This document shows, piece after piece, positions 1 through 8,765 of a stretch of DNA of 64,000 nucleotides (its first letter is position 1; each line of letters opens with the position of its first letter). The DNA lies in assembly GCF_001981305.1 (NCBI RefSeq), contig NZ_MSCW01000007.1:1-64000 (forward strand), given 5' to 3'. A model generated the notes under the pieces. That model did not search any database and had not been told where the DNA came from. It was given only the letters and a program-made list of their open reading frames with translations. This DNA comes from Marinobacter lutaoensis. Lineage in GTDB: Bacteria > Pseudomonadota > Gammaproteobacteria > Pseudomonadales > Oleiphilaceae. A program made the translations under genes and the position numbers.

Positions 1-87
1 AGTTGGGGGTTGGCTCAACTCATCCTGAGTCGGGGGCGATTATAGCCCGTGGTGATGGCGCTGTGAAAGGGGGTATCCGGGGGAGGA

Positions 88-765
88 TCAGGGCAAGCTG
101 CGTATCCACTCGGCCAGCCCTTCGCTGGCCGGTTTGCGGATGACCTGGGCCCGCGACACCGACGCCGGCTCGCCCGGGTCCACCACCGTGACGGGCACCT
201 CGCAGCCCACTTCGTGCACCAGCCCCGCCGCCGGGTATACTTGCAAGGAAGTCCCCACGATCAGCAGGTGGTCGGCGCTGCGCACCAACTCTGCGGCCCG
301 GGCCAGCATCGGCACTTCCTCGCCGAACCAGACGATATGCGGGCGCAACTGGGCTCCCCGCTCGCAACAGTCGCCCAGCCGGATGTCGCGGTAACCGATG
401 TCGTACACCAGCTCCGGGTAACGGCTGCTGCGGGCCTTGGTCAGCTCCCCGTGCAGATGCAGCACCGACGACGAGCCCCCACGTTCGTGCAGATTGTCCA
501 CGTTCTGGGTGACAACGGTCACCCGGTAGCGGTTTTCCAGTTCCGCCAGCAGCCGGTGGGCCGGGTTGGGACGTGCCTCCTGCAACTGCCGCCGACGCTC
601 GTTGTAGAACCGCAGCACCAGCTCCGGATTGCGTTCGAACGCCTCCGGCGTCGCCACGTCGTAGACGCTGTGCTGCTCCCAGAGGCCCCCGTTGTCGCGG
701 AAGGTCGAAAGGCCGCTCTCGGCGCTGATGCCAGCGCCAGAGAGCACCACGATATGCGCCGGCAT
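88..765 (-). CDS. cobB: NAD-dependent protein deacylase, CobB-type class III sirtuin
   Basis: A 225-residue SIR2-family enzyme that would remove acyl groups (acetyl, and probably succinyl) from lysines using NAD+. Visible motifs are GAGIS (residues 10-14), TQNVD (86-90) and the catalytic His in LHLHGE (about 105). Tyr54 and Arg57 lie in FYNERR, the Y-x-x-R signature that defines class III desuccinylases such as E. coli CobB. The usual four zinc cysteines are largely missing: only an adjacent Cys-Cys near 133-134 remains where the Zn ribbon should be, so the small domain is probably metal-free. Its ATG overlaps the stop of the upstream dehydrogenase (TGATG), suggesting translational coupling. 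Family is certain; acyl preference is inferred from the Tyr/Arg pair. Confidence 0.9.
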   Translation of the reverse strand: MPAHIVVLSGAGISAESGLSTFRDNGGLWEQHSVYDVATPEAFERNPELVLRFYNERRRQLQEARPNPAHRLLAELENRYRVTVVTQNVDNLHERGGSSSVLHLHGELTKARSSRYPELVYDIGYRDIRLGDCCERGAQLRPHIVWFGEEVPMLARAAELVRSADHLLIVGTSLQVYPAAGLVHEVGCEVPVTVVDPGEPASVSRAQVIRKPASEGLAEWIRSLP

Positions 766-2168
766 CAGTCGAAGATTTTGCCCGGATTCATGATACCGTT
801 GGGGTCGAACACCTGCTTGATGCCCTTGAGGTAGGCGATCTCGGCTTCACTGCGGGTGTAATGCAGGTAGGGTTTCTTGGTCATGCCGACACCGTGCTCG
901 GCCGACACGCTGCCTTCGTATTTCTGCACGATTTCGAACACCCACTGATTGACCTGCTGGCACTTCTCGAAGAAGTCTTCCTTGGCCATGTCTTCCGGCT
1001 TGAGGATGTTCAGGTGCAGGTTGCCGTCGCCGATGTGGCCGAACCAGATGATCTCGAAATCGGGATAGTGCTCGGTCACCACCTGATCGATTTCCCTCAG
1101 GAACCCCGGCACCCGGGATACCACCACGGAGATGTCATTCTTGTAGGGCGTGCGCGGTGCAATGGATTCGGAAATGCGCTCGCGCAACTGCCACAGGTTC
1201 CGGGCCTGAGTTTCGCTTTGGCTGATCACGCCGTCCAGAACCCAGCCCTGTTCGACACACTGCTCAAACAGAGCCATGGCGTCGTCCATCACCTGGTCGG
1301 ACACCGCCTCGAACTCCAGCAGCGCGTAAAAAGGCGCTTCGGTGTCGAACGGCGCCTGTACCTGGCCGTGGGCCAGCACGTGCTGCATGGCTTGGTGCGA
1401 GAAAAATTCGTACGCGGTCAGGTCCAGTTTTTTCTGGTACGCCTGCAGCACATCCATGGTGTTGCTCAGGTCCGCCAGCCCCAGCACCAGCACCGTCAGA
1501 TCATCCGGCTTGCGGGTCAGTTTCATGGTGGCCTCGGTAATGAACCCCAGGGTCCCTTCAGCGCCGATGAACAGATGACGCAGATCGTAGCCGGTGTTGT
1601 TCTTTTCCAGGTCCTTGTTCAACTCCAGGATATCGCCCTTGCCAGTCACCACCTTCAGACCGGCGACCCAGTCCCGGCTCATGCCGTAGCGGATCACCTT
1701 GATGCCGCCGGCGTTGGTGGACAGGTTGCCGCCCAGCTGACTGGAGCCGGCGGAGGCGAAATCCACCGGGTAGTAGAGGCCATTTTCCTCGGCGAAGTTC
1801 TGCAGCTGCTCGGTGATGACTCCAGCCTGGCAGCGCACGGTGCGATCACTGGGGTTGAAATCGAGGATCCGGTTCATCAGGTCGAACGCCACCACCACCT
1901 CGCCATTGGCAGCCACGGCGCCGGCACTGAGGCCGGTGCGCCCGCCCGAGGGCACCAGTGCGACGCCGTGTTCATTGGCGAAACGGACCACCGCCTGCAC
2001 CTGTTCGGTGGTTTTGGGCAGCACGATGGCCAAGGGCCGGGGCGGGTACATCCGGGTCCAGTCCTTGCCGTAGGCGTCCAGATCGGCCGGGTCGGTAAGA
2101 ACCTTGCCCGGCGCGTCGCCGGTGGCCACCAGGTCGTTGAGGGAAGCGATGATCTGTTCGGAGTTCAT
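765..2168 (-). CDS. FAD-linked D-2-hydroxyglutarate dehydrogenase (D2HGDH)
   Basis: A 467-residue flavoprotein of the FAD_binding_4/FAD-oxidase C family (D2HGDH, D-lactate and glycolate dehydrogenases). The N-terminal FAD region contains PSGGRTGLSAG (around residue 75) and the C-terminal half has the metal-site motifs HIGDGNLH and SAEHGVG. It lies head to head with serA, as in Pseudomonas, where this enzyme oxidises the D-2-hydroxyglutarate that SerA forms from 2-oxoglutarate, so pulling the unfavourable 3-phosphoglycerate oxidation forward. That role rests on context plus family; D-lactate dehydrogenase is the alternative. Start ATG at 2166-2168; the stop is shared with the sirtuin start. 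Confidence 0.88.
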   Translation of the reverse strand: MNSEQIIASLNDLVATGDAPGKVLTDPADLDAYGKDWTRMYPPRPLAIVLPKTTEQVQAVVRFANEHGVALVPSGGRTGLSAGAVAANGEVVVAFDLMNRILDFNPSDRTVRCQAGVITEQLQNFAEENGLYYPVDFASAGSSQLGGNLSTNAGGIKVIRYGMSRDWVAGLKVVTGKGDILELNKDLEKNNTGYDLRHLFIGAEGTLGFITEATMKLTRKPDDLTVLVLGLADLSNTMDVLQAYQKKLDLTAYEFFSHQAMQHVLAHGQVQAPFDTEAPFYALLEFEAVSDQVMDDAMALFEQCVEQGWVLDGVISQSETQARNLWQLRERISESIAPRTPYKNDISVVVSRVPGFLREIDQVVTEHYPDFEIIWFGHIGDGNLHLNILKPEDMAKEDFFEKCQQVNQWVFEIVQKYEGSVSAEHGVGMTKKPYLHYTRSEAEIAYLKGIKQVFDPNGIMNPGKIFD

Positions 2169-2357
2169 GGGTACGTCAGTCTCTCTGGCGTTGTGGCCGG
2201 GGGCCCGCTGTCGGGTTTCTCACACCGGGAATCGGGGCCGGACGGCACGCTGTGAAAATTTGCGTTTATGGTATCATACCGCCCCTGTTCTGTGAGCCGG
2301 TCCGACGATCTGCGGCCACAGGTCATCTCACGCGACGAAAGGTTCGGAAGCAAGCCC

Positions 2358-3587
2358 ATGTCAAATACCTCTCTCGAAAAGAGCAAAATCCGGATCCTGC
2401 TGCTGGAAGGCGTCCATCAGTCAGCGATCGACACCCTGAATGCGGCCGGTTACACCAACATCGAGTATCTGACCCACTCCCTGGGCGAAGAGGAGCTGAT
2501 CGAGAAGATCTCCGATGCCCACTTTGTCGGCATCCGCTCCCGCACCCAGCTCACCGAGAACGTATTTGAGGCCGCCCGCAAGCTGGTGGCGGTCGGCTGC
2601 TTCTGTATCGGCACCAACCAAGTGGACCTGAAGGCCGCCACCCGTCGCGGCATCGCCGTCTTCAACGCGCCCTTCTCCAACACCCGGTCGGTGGCGGAGC
2701 TGGTGCTGGCCGAGGCCATCCTGCTGCTGCGCGGCGTTCCCGAGAAGAATGCCAAGGCCCATCGCGGCAAGTGGCTCAAATCCGCGAAGAACAGCTTCGA
2801 GATCCGGGGCAAGAAACTGGGCATCATCGGCTACGGCAACATCGGCACCCAGCTGAGTGTGCTGGCCGAGGCACTTGGCATGGAAGTGTACTTCTACGAC
2901 GTGGTTTCCAAACTGCCGCTTGGCAACGCCACCCAGGTCGGCACTCTGCAGGAACTGCTGAACATCGCCGACGTAGTATCCCTGCATGTACCGGAAACCC
3001 CGGCCACCAAATACATGTTCAAGGCCGAGCAGTTCGCGCAGATGAAACCGGGCAGCATCCTGATCAACGCCTCCCGTGGCACCGTGGTCGACATCGACGC
3101 CCTCGCCGACACTCTGCGCTCGGGCAAGCTGCTGGGTGCGGCCATCGACGTGTTCCCGGTGGAGCCCAAGTCCAACGACGAGGAGTTCGTCTCGCCGCTG
3201 CGTGAATTCGACAATGTGATCCTGACGCCCCATGTTGGCGGCTCCACCATGGAAGCCCAGGAGAACATCGGCCGGGAAGTGGCGGAGAAACTGGCCATGT
3301 ACAGCGACAACGGCACGTCCGTCTCGTCCGTGAACTTCCCGGAAGTTGCCCTGCCCTCGCACCCGAACCAGCACCGCCTGCTGCACATTCACGAGAACGT
3401 TCCGGGCGTGATGTCCGAGATCAACCAAGTGTTCTCGGAGAACGGCATCAACGTCTGCGGCCAGTATCTGCAAACCAAGGAAGACATCGGCTATGTCGTC
3501 ATCGATGTCGACAAGGCCTACAGCGAACTGGCGCTGGAGAAGCTGCGCCAAGTCAAAGGCACCATCCGCTGCCGGGTCTTGTTCTAA
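2358..3587 (+). CDS. serA: D-3-phosphoglycerate dehydrogenase
   Basis: First enzyme of serine synthesis: 3-phosphoglycerate + NAD+ to 3-phosphohydroxypyruvate, cytoplasmic. From the ATG at 2358 the protein is 409 residues, about the length of E. coli SerA (410), and begins MSNTSLEKSKI like the family. An in-frame upstream extension to 2268 exists but lacks family similarity. Visible are CFCIGTNQVD, the Rossmann motif GYGNIG, INASRGTVVD, LTPHVGGST and a C-terminal ACT domain (HENVPGV) of the type that binds L-serine for feedback inhibition. The divergent neighbour D2HGDH probably recycles its by-product D-2-hydroxyglutarate. It is followed directly by a strong intrinsic terminator. Confidence 0.97.
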   Translation: MSNTSLEKSKIRILLLEGVHQSAIDTLNAAGYTNIEYLTHSLGEEELIEKISDAHFVGIRSRTQLTENVFEAARKLVAVGCFCIGTNQVDLKAATRRGIAVFNAPFSNTRSVAELVLAEAILLLRGVPEKNAKAHRGKWLKSAKNSFEIRGKKLGIIGYGNIGTQLSVLAEALGMEVYFYDVVSKLPLGNATQVGTLQELLNIADVVSLHVPETPATKYMFKAEQFAQMKPGSILINASRGTVVDIDALADTLRSGKLLGAAIDVFPVEPKSNDEEFVSPLREFDNVILTPHVGGSTMEAQENIGREVAEKLAMYSDNGTSVSSVNFPEVALPSHPNQHRLLHIHENVPGVMSEINQVFSENGINVCGQYLQTKEDIGYVVIDVDKAYSELALEKLRQVKGTIRCRVLF

Positions 3588-3606
3588 GCCCGACGCGACG
3601 CCACAA

Positions 3607-3632
3607 CCGGAGCCTCGGCTCCGGTTTTTTTT
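3607..3632 (+). terminator. Rho-independent terminator of serA
   Basis: Perfect 8-bp stem CCGGAGCC/GGCTCCGG with a 2-nt loop followed by eight T residues, 19 bp after the serA stop codon. Confidence 0.9.
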
Positions 3633-3754
3633 GCCCGGATTACCCAGCCGTCATTCGGCCGTAACCACCCGCCCCTTGATATGTGTCCGGCCGAGGCCAT
3701 GGTGATAGACGTTACTCTGCAAATCCACGCAGCACGTCAACCAAGGAGGTCATC

Positions 3755-4039
3755 ATGTCCCTGAAGGAATCCCTGCAGCGGAAACTGGAAACCCAGGCAG
3801 AACGGTGGAGCAAGGAGCTGGAACGTCTCCGGGCCGACGCGGAAACCCGCATGGCCAGGGCGGAGGACGAGAAGGCCAAGGCGGAGATCCAGCGGGAGTT
3901 CTCCGAGCATATGCAGTCCCTGGAGCACAGGATCGACGCCGCACGCGACAAGCTTGGCGAACTGAAGGACGCCAGCGAAGACCAGCTGGAACAACTGCGC
4001 CGGCGAATCGACGACTGGCTGCCAAGCAACACCAACTGA
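3755..4039 (+). CDS. Small coiled-coil protein of unknown function
   Basis: A 94-residue, highly charged protein rich in Glu, Lys, Arg and Ala with heptad spacing over nearly its whole length, so one long coiled coil is likely. It has no signal peptide or membrane segment. The ATG at 3755 follows a strong AAGGAGGT ribosome-binding site; an upstream in-frame extension from 3683 has no such support. It stands alone after the serA terminator and ends at a bidirectional terminator. I recall similar short coiled-coil proteins in Marinobacter-like genomes, but no function can be assigned. Confidence 0.8.
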   Translation: MSLKESLQRKLETQAERWSKELERLRADAETRMARAEDEKAKAEIQREFSEHMQSLEHRIDAARDKLGELKDASEDQLEQLRRRIDDWLPSNTN

Positions 4040-4061
4040 CCCTGGCACCGGCCGATACAAA

Positions 4062-4094
4062 AAAAGCTCCGGGCCTGCCGGCTCCGGAGCTTTT
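4062..4094. terminator. Bidirectional intrinsic terminator
   Basis: An 11-bp stem AAAAGCTCCGG/CCGGAGCTTTT with an 11-nt loop lies between converging genes (coiled-coil protein and OmpA-family lipoprotein). A-rich and T-rich flanks give a U-tract on either strand. Confidence 0.88.
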
Positions 4095-4112
4095 GCTTTA
4101 CTGGCTGTACGC

Positions 4113-4769
4113 TTACTGCATGGGCACCAGGGTCAGCTCGACCCGGCGGTTCTGCTCACGACCGGCCGCCGTGTCGTTGGAGGCGATCGGGTAACGCTCG
4201 CCGTAGCCCACGGCGCGGGTCCGCCGCGGCTCGATCCCCTGATTCAGCAAAAAGTCGCGCACCGCGCTGGCACGACGTTCACTCAGCAGCTGGTTGTAGC
4301 TGTCGGAGCCGGAGCTGTCCGTGTGGCCTTCGATCTGAATGATGGTCTTGTCGTACTCCTTAAGGACCAGGGCCACCGATTCCAGGGTATCCGTGAACGA
4401 CGGCTTGATGGTCGCTTGGTTCAGGTCGAAGGTGATGTTGCCCGGCATCACCAGTTCGATCTGGTCACCGTTGCGCACCACCCGCACGCCGGTACCCTCC
4501 AGCTTGTGGCGCAGCTCCGCCTCTTGTTTGTCCATGTAGTAACCGATCCCCCCTCCGAGGGCGGCGCCGCTGGCCGCACCGATGAGCGCCCCCTTACCCC
4601 GGTCACTCTTGCTGGAGGTCGCCGCGCCAATGGCCGCACCGCCAATGGCCCCGATGATGGAGCCCTTGGTCGCGTTCGAGGTTTTTTCCTCGCCGGTGTA
4701 GGGGTCATAGGTCATGCAACCGCCCAGCACGACGGTCGCGGTGGCAAATGCCAGAATGGTTTTTTTCAC
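4113..4769 (-). CDS. YiaD-like OmpA-family outer-membrane lipoprotein
   Basis: A 218-residue lipoprotein. A signal peptide ends in lipobox VLGGC, followed by two glycine-zipper stretches (about residues 35-80, GAIGGAAIGA and GAASGAALGGG) and an OmpA_C peptidoglycan-binding domain (GHTDSSGS, LSERRA, NRRVELTL). Order and length match E. coli YiaD (219 aa). It would sit in the outer membrane and bind peptidoglycan. The GTG start at 4767-4769, preceded by AGGAG, makes a classic lipoprotein leader (VKKTILAF). Its start overlaps the stop of the upstream hydrolase (GTGA), so the two are probably co-translated. A 313-residue reading from 5054 would run into the hydrolase gene and is rejected. Confidence 0.92.
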   Translation of the reverse strand: MKKTILAFATATVVLGGCMTYDPYTGEEKTSNATKGSIIGAIGGAAIGAATSSKSDRGKGALIGAASGAALGGGIGYYMDKQEAELRHKLEGTGVRVVRNGDQIELVMPGNITFDLNQATIKPSFTDTLESVALVLKEYDKTIIQIEGHTDSSGSDSYNQLLSERRASAVRDFLLNQGIEPRRTRAVGYGERYPIASNDTAAGREQNRRVELTLVPMQ

Positions 4770-5806
4770 GGTTGTCTCCTGTGCCTGGAACTCTGGGCGG
4801 CGGCCGCTTGCGGCGGAGAGCCCACCGCCCGGGTGAATGTATCGATAATGGTATTGAAAACCTGCGCCTGCAAATCCTGGGCTTCGTTCACAAGGTGATG
4901 ACGCCCATCCGGGATCCGGAGTTCCTCCACCGAGGAAAATTTGTTCCTTATGATCCTCAGGTTGTGCTGCCAGTCCACAGTGGTGTCCTTCTCCCCCTGC
5001 ACCACCGTCACCGGAAAGTCGACCGGCCGGGCCGATTCGATGTGCGGCACCCACTGCCGCAACGCGGTGACCCAGTCGACGTGAACCGCCCGCGCCTGAA
5101 GCGGGTCATGATCCCGCAGGAAGCGCAGGAACCGCGTGTTGCCGCTGTTCTCGGCGAACACCCGGCGCCAGTGGCTCAGGAACGGTCGCACCAGAGTGTG
5201 CAGGATCTTGGCCCCCAGCCAGCCCGTGGGCCGGACCAAAGGGGCCAGCAGCACCACCCGCTTGAAATCCGAGGAGTCCACCGAATGCTGGTTCGACAAC
5301 AGGTAGTCGATCAGAATGCCGCCTCCGGTACTCTGACCCACGGCGAACCAGGGCTCGCGAACCCTGCCCCGGACCTGGGTCATCACGGCGGTCAGCACCT
5401 CCTGATATTCCAGAAAGCTGCCGATGGCCGCCGGCGTGCCGCTGGACAGGCCATGTCCGGGCTGGTCATAGGCCAGGACATCCAGCCCCGCCCCCAGGCA
5501 CCGGTCGATCAGCTGACTGTACAGTCCCACATGGTCGAAATAGCCGTGCAGGATAAACACGGTCCCCCGCGCCTGCGGCAGCCGGTAGTAGTGGACCATC
5601 ACTTCGTGACCGCCCGCGTGCACGTACCCCTGATGGTAACGCGCCTCCGGATGTTCCACCCAGAGATCCAGTCCGTAGAACCGACAGTACGCCTCCATCT
5701 CCCGGGACAGCGCCCGGGGGGCTTCGGGGTCAAAGGGCTCGAGCCGCTCCAGCAGCGAACGCCTGTCCCAATCGGGTATTTCTATGGTATCCGTTTTCCA
5801 GTACAC
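4766..5806 (-). CDS. Alpha/beta hydrolase, monoacylglycerol-lipase / serine aminopeptidase S33 type
   Basis: A 346-residue alpha/beta-hydrolase fold protein. FILHGYFDH gives the oxyanion-loop region, LAYDQPGHGLSSG the next strand, and GQSTGG the nucleophile elbow (Ser near 140). A C-terminal DGRHHL supplies the probable catalytic His and VQGEKDTTVD the acid. This arrangement fits lysophospholipase/monoacylglycerol lipase (PldB-like) enzymes; the substrate is unknown. The start is GTG (5804-5806). It is divergent from the second hydrolase and its stop overlaps the start of the OmpA-like lipoprotein gene, an operon of two. Confidence 0.85.
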   Translation of the reverse strand: MYWKTDTIEIPDWDRRSLLERLEPFDPEAPRALSREMEAYCRFYGLDLWVEHPEARYHQGYVHAGGHEVMVHYYRLPQARGTVFILHGYFDHVGLYSQLIDRCLGAGLDVLAYDQPGHGLSSGTPAAIGSFLEYQEVLTAVMTQVRGRVREPWFAVGQSTGGGILIDYLLSNQHSVDSSDFKRVVLLAPLVRPTGWLGAKILHTLVRPFLSHWRRVFAENSGNTRFLRFLRDHDPLQARAVHVDWVTALRQWVPHIESARPVDFPVTVVQGEKDTTVDWQHNLRIIRNKFSSVEELRIPDGRHHLVNEAQDLQAQVFNTIIDTFTRAVGSPPQAAAAQSSRHRRQP

Positions 5807-5885
5807 GTAGAGTTAAACGCCTGTCATGGTCCGTCGATGCACGAGATGGACTGCAATCCTACCGTATCGCGCGAGATGAACCCAG

Positions 5886-6827
5886 ATGTTACAGCCTGCC
5901 CTTGAAGCCGGCCTGCGCCAGACCATGAAACGACTGGTGCGTCCGCTACTGACTCCGAGACTGCCCATCAGTGCCCAACGGTTGCTGATCCGCCAGGCCT
6001 ACCGCAGCTCGATCCCCCCCAGGGGGACCCGCTATTCCAGGGAAACGCTGGGCGGCGTACCGGCACTGCGGACCTGCTGGAGCCATACGCCCGCCGGGGT
6101 GGTGCTGTACTTCCATGGCGGTGCGTACATCATCGGCTCCCCCGACACCCACCGGGGCATCACCGGGCACCTGGCCAAGGCCAGCGGATGCGAGGTGATC
6201 GCACCGGACTACCGACTGGCACCGGAGCACCCTTTCCCGGCCGCCCTGGACGACGCCGAGGCCAGCTATCTGGCGCTGCTCGAAGGGGGTCGCCCACCGC
6301 ACCGCATTGCCTTCGCCGGAGACTCCGCCGGTGGCGGCCTGTGCCTGGCCCTGGCATTGCGGCTGAAGGCGGCGGGGCAGCCGTTGCCGTCGTCACTGAC
6401 CCTGTTCTCACCCTGGACCGACCTGACCCAGAGCCGGCTCTACTCGCCGGCCAGCGAACCGGTCCTGCAAGCGGAATGGACCCGCCATGCCGCGCGTCTC
6501 TATGCCGGCGACCACGCCCTCGACACCCCCCTGCTGTCGCCAGTATTCGGCGACCTGAGCGGCCTGCCACCGATGCTGATCCAGGTCGGTGGTGACGAAA
6601 TCCTGCTGAACGACTCCGAACGGCTGGCGACCCGGGCGCGCCGACAGGGTACCGAGGTTCGCCTCGACATCCACAACGGCCTCTGGCATGTGTTTCAGGT
6701 GCACAGCGGGCCGCTGGCGAGGGCCACCGCGGCCATGGCGACCGCCGGCGAGCACATCAGAACGCATCTGACAGACGGATCTCCCCCCGCACCAGCGCCT
6801 CCTTCCGGGGCCTGGGCCAGCGCTTGA
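5886..6827 (+). CDS. Alpha/beta hydrolase, hormone-sensitive lipase family (acetyl-esterase-like)
   Basis: A 313-residue cytoplasmic esterase of the HSL family (Aes/LipN-like). The diagnostic HGG oxyanion motif is in [11 protein letters not shown], the nucleophile elbow is GDSAGGG, and the acid and His are in VGGDEILL and NGLWHVF. It should cleave short- to medium-chain acyl esters. The C-terminus is Pro/Ala rich. Its last 71 bp overlap the 3' end of the convergent GIY-YIG gene, so one stretch of DNA codes on both strands. Start ATG at 5886; divergent from the other alpha/beta hydrolase with an 80-bp gap. Confidence 0.9.
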   Translation: MLQPALEAGLRQTMKRLVRPLLTPRLPISAQRLLIRQAYRSSIPPRGTRYSRETLGGVPALRTCWSHTPAGVVLYFHGGAYIIGSPDTHRGITGHLAKASGCEVIAPDYRLAPEHPFPAALDDAEASYLALLEGGRPPHRIAFAGDSAGGGLCLALALRLKAAGQPLPSSLTLFSPWTDLTQSRLYSPASEPVLQAEWTRHAARLYAGDHALDTPLLSPVFGDLSGLPPMLIQVGGDEILLNDSERLATRARRQGTEVRLDIHNGLWHVFQVHSGPLARATAAMATAGEHIRTHLTDGSPPAPAPPSGAWASA

Positions 6828-7035
6828 CCCGCCACTCCACACGGGAGGCCTGCCGGCGATCCCCCACCGGTGCCTGGAACACCAGCGCCAGCGGCCCTTT
6901 GCCACGCAGGCTGCGCGCCCCCCGTGGCGCCCCCGCCTGGTGCTCCGCGAACCGCCGTTCAACATCCGTGGAAATGCCCGTGTACAGGGCTCCGGTGGCG
7001 GTACGCACCAGATACAGATGCCACTGCTCAGCCAT
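6757..7035 (-). CDS. GIY-YIG domain protein (UPF0213/YhbQ-like)
   Basis: A 92-residue single-domain GIY-YIG nuclease-fold protein. The motif pair appears as LYLVRT...LYTGIS with the conserved Arg in [12 protein letters not shown]. Stand-alone members such as E. coli YhbQ are small, and some have been linked to DNA repair or nuclease activity. It is the last gene of a leftward run and overlaps the start of the DMT exporter gene by 8 bp at one end and the 3' end of the HSL-family esterase gene by 71 bp at the other. The family is clear; activity is not established. Confidence 0.85.
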   Translation of the reverse strand: MAEQWHLYLVRTATGALYTGISTDVERRFAEHQAGAPRGARSLRGKGPLALVFQAPVGDRRQASRVEWRVKRWPRPRKEALVRGEIRLSDAF

Positions 7036-7933
7036 GGGCCAGGCTCGCCTCCCTGGCGACTACCCGACGCTGCTGGAGCCATAGGCCGGTCAGAATCAGG
7101 CCCAGCCCCAGGTAGGTGGAGGGCAGAATCACCTCCCCCAGCACGAAGTGAATGAACACCAACGACAGGAACGGGGAAATGAAGATGAGATTGCTGACCC
7201 TGGCGGTGTTTTCCGCCTTTTTCATGGCCTGGGACCAGAGCACGAACGCCACCCCCATTTCAAACACTCCGACATAACCGGCGGCGGCCAGGGACCGTCC
7301 CGAGGGGAAGGTGAAACCAGCGGTCAGGGCGCAGGCCAGGGCGATGAACGGCAGCCCAAACAGGAAGTTCAGGAACAGCCCGACCACCGGATCCCGGCTG
7401 TCGCGAGTCGCCAGAATCCAGTAGCAGGCCCACACCAGCGTGCTTCCCAGGGCAAAACCGACCCCCAGCGGATCGGAGAACGTCAGGGACGTGACCTCGC
7501 CACGGGTGGCGATCACCACAACCCCGGAATAGCACACCAATCCGGCCCATATGTCGACGGCGCGCAGGCGCTGTCCCAGAAACGGTACCGATAGGTAAGC
7601 CAGCACCAGCGCCCAGGTATAGTTCAGGGGCTGGGCCTCCTGGGCGGGCAGGCGGTCAAAAGCGCCGAACAGGAGGAAATAGTAGAGGCAGGGATTGATC
7701 AGCCCCATGGCCAGGGACTGCGCATACTGGGCACGCCGCAACCGGAACACCGCCCGCCACCGGCCCTGAAGCCACAACACCAGGGCCAGTACCAGCACCG
7801 ACGACGAGCAGGCCACCAGCAACACCTGCACCGGCGCCAGGGAGGCCAGCGCCAGCTTGAAAGCGGTGGCCACCGTGGACCACAACAGCACGGCCGCCAA
7901 GCCATAAGCCATGGCGTGTTTCTGGTTCACCAT
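7028..7933 (-). CDS. EamA/DMT-family transporter
   Basis: A 301-residue inner-membrane protein with about ten hydrophobic segments in two EamA repeats (repeat one has [11 protein letters not shown], repeat two [18 protein letters not shown]), typical of drug/metabolite exporters. The substrate cannot be read from sequence; amino acids or metabolites are usual. I chose the ATG at 7931-7933 because GGGAG lies 7 bp upstream; a TTG two codons earlier is possible. Only 2 bp separate it from the mscS stop, and it overlaps the GIY-YIG start, so the genes form one transcript. Confidence 0.88.
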   Translation of the reverse strand: MVNQKHAMAYGLAAVLLWSTVATAFKLALASLAPVQVLLVACSSSVLVLALVLWLQGRWRAVFRLRRAQYAQSLAMGLINPCLYYFLLFGAFDRLPAQEAQPLNYTWALVLAYLSVPFLGQRLRAVDIWAGLVCYSGVVVIATRGEVTSLTFSDPLGVGFALGSTLVWACYWILATRDSRDPVVGLFLNFLFGLPFIALACALTAGFTFPSGRSLAAAGYVGVFEMGVAFVLWSQAMKKAENTARVSNLIFISPFLSLVFIHFVLGEVILPSTYLGLGLILTGLWLQQRRVVAREASLAHG

Positions 7934-7935
7934 TG

Positions 7936-8757
7936 TCAACTCCCTTGATGGATTGGCCGGTACCCGAGCCCCGGCCCAGCCACCATTCCGACCCCGGCTT
8001 CCTCGCAGATCGCCGCGGCCCGGGCCGTGAGTTCCGAAATGAAGCGGCGTTGCGCCCTAGGCTCCAGGGGATAGGCCTTCAACCGATAGTGCAGCCCCCA
8101 CTCACAACCGGACACCACCACCTGGACCGGCTGATAGGTTCTGGTCAGAGGGCAGGTAAAGATCGCGTCCCGGAACCGCGCGCGCAGGAAGGCGACATCG
8201 TGGTCGGGCTCCAGATACAGGTCGGCGACGCACATCAGATTGTCGGTGCCATCGTTGCCGTTGGCCAGCAGCGCATTCCACAGCACACCGTGGGGAATCA
8301 CCACCACGGTGTCGTCGAGGGTGACGATTTCCGCAGCCCGGGCGCCGATGGCCCGGACCTCGCCGTACCGCCCATCCACCTCGATCCAGTCACCGAGTCG
8401 GTAGGGCATCTCGTACAGGGTGACGATCCCGGCAATCAGGCTGTTGGCATAGTCCTTGAGCGCAAACCCCAGGGCCAGCCCCAGGGCGCCGAAAATCGCC
8501 ACCATGTTCTCGAACGACGGCTCCACCAGAATCGGCACCACCATCAACAGGGTCAGGAGGATGATCAGCAGCCGCAGCAGTGGCACCGATGCCAGCAGGT
8601 ACAGCCGGGGCTTGCCCGACAGTTTCCCCGCCAGCGCCGGAAACAGCTTCTGCACCAGCAGGATCAGCAGGGCCGCGATCACAATCACCGCCAGCGCCTC
8701 CAGGATCGCTTGCGAGGTGATGGAGGCGAGAGCCTCCCTGACAGGGCGGGTGTCCAT
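7936..8757 (-). CDS. Small-conductance mechanosensitive channel, MscS family
   Basis: A 273-residue MscS-type channel. Three N-terminal membrane segments end in the pore-lining TM3, seen as GALGLALGFALKDYANSLIAGI (about residues 90-112), followed by the beta domain (RLGDWIEVDGRYGEV) and a soluble alpha/beta vestibule. It should open under membrane tension to release solutes in hypo-osmotic shock, which fits a saline lifestyle. The length is near that of E. coli MscS (286). AGGAGG lies 4 bp before the ATG. It sits between the degenerate ATPase-like gene and the DMT exporter, all leftward. Confidence 0.92.
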   Translation of the reverse strand: MDTRPVREALASITSQAILEALAVIVIAALLILLVQKLFPALAGKLSGKPRLYLLASVPLLRLLIILLTLLMVVPILVEPSFENMVAIFGALGLALGFALKDYANSLIAGIVTLYEMPYRLGDWIEVDGRYGEVRAIGARAAEIVTLDDTVVVIPHGVLWNALLANGNDGTDNLMCVADLYLEPDHDVAFLRARFRDAIFTCPLTRTYQPVQVVVSGCEWGLHYRLKAYPLEPRAQRRFISELTARAAAICEEAGVGMVAGPGLGYRPIHQGS

Positions 8758-8765
8758 GGTGCCTC

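Noticed and set aside
1..87. Window start as a separate element
   Set aside because: Only 87 bp; nothing recognisable apart from the downstream flank of the sirtuin gene.
2270..2280. GGTATCATACC inverted repeat near serA as an operator
   Set aside because: Only 5-bp arms and overlaps a plausible -10 region (TATCAT); too short to claim.
4448..6570. Other frames inside the OmpA-like and hydrolase genes
   Set aside because: Low-complexity Arg/Pro translations with no starts of quality.
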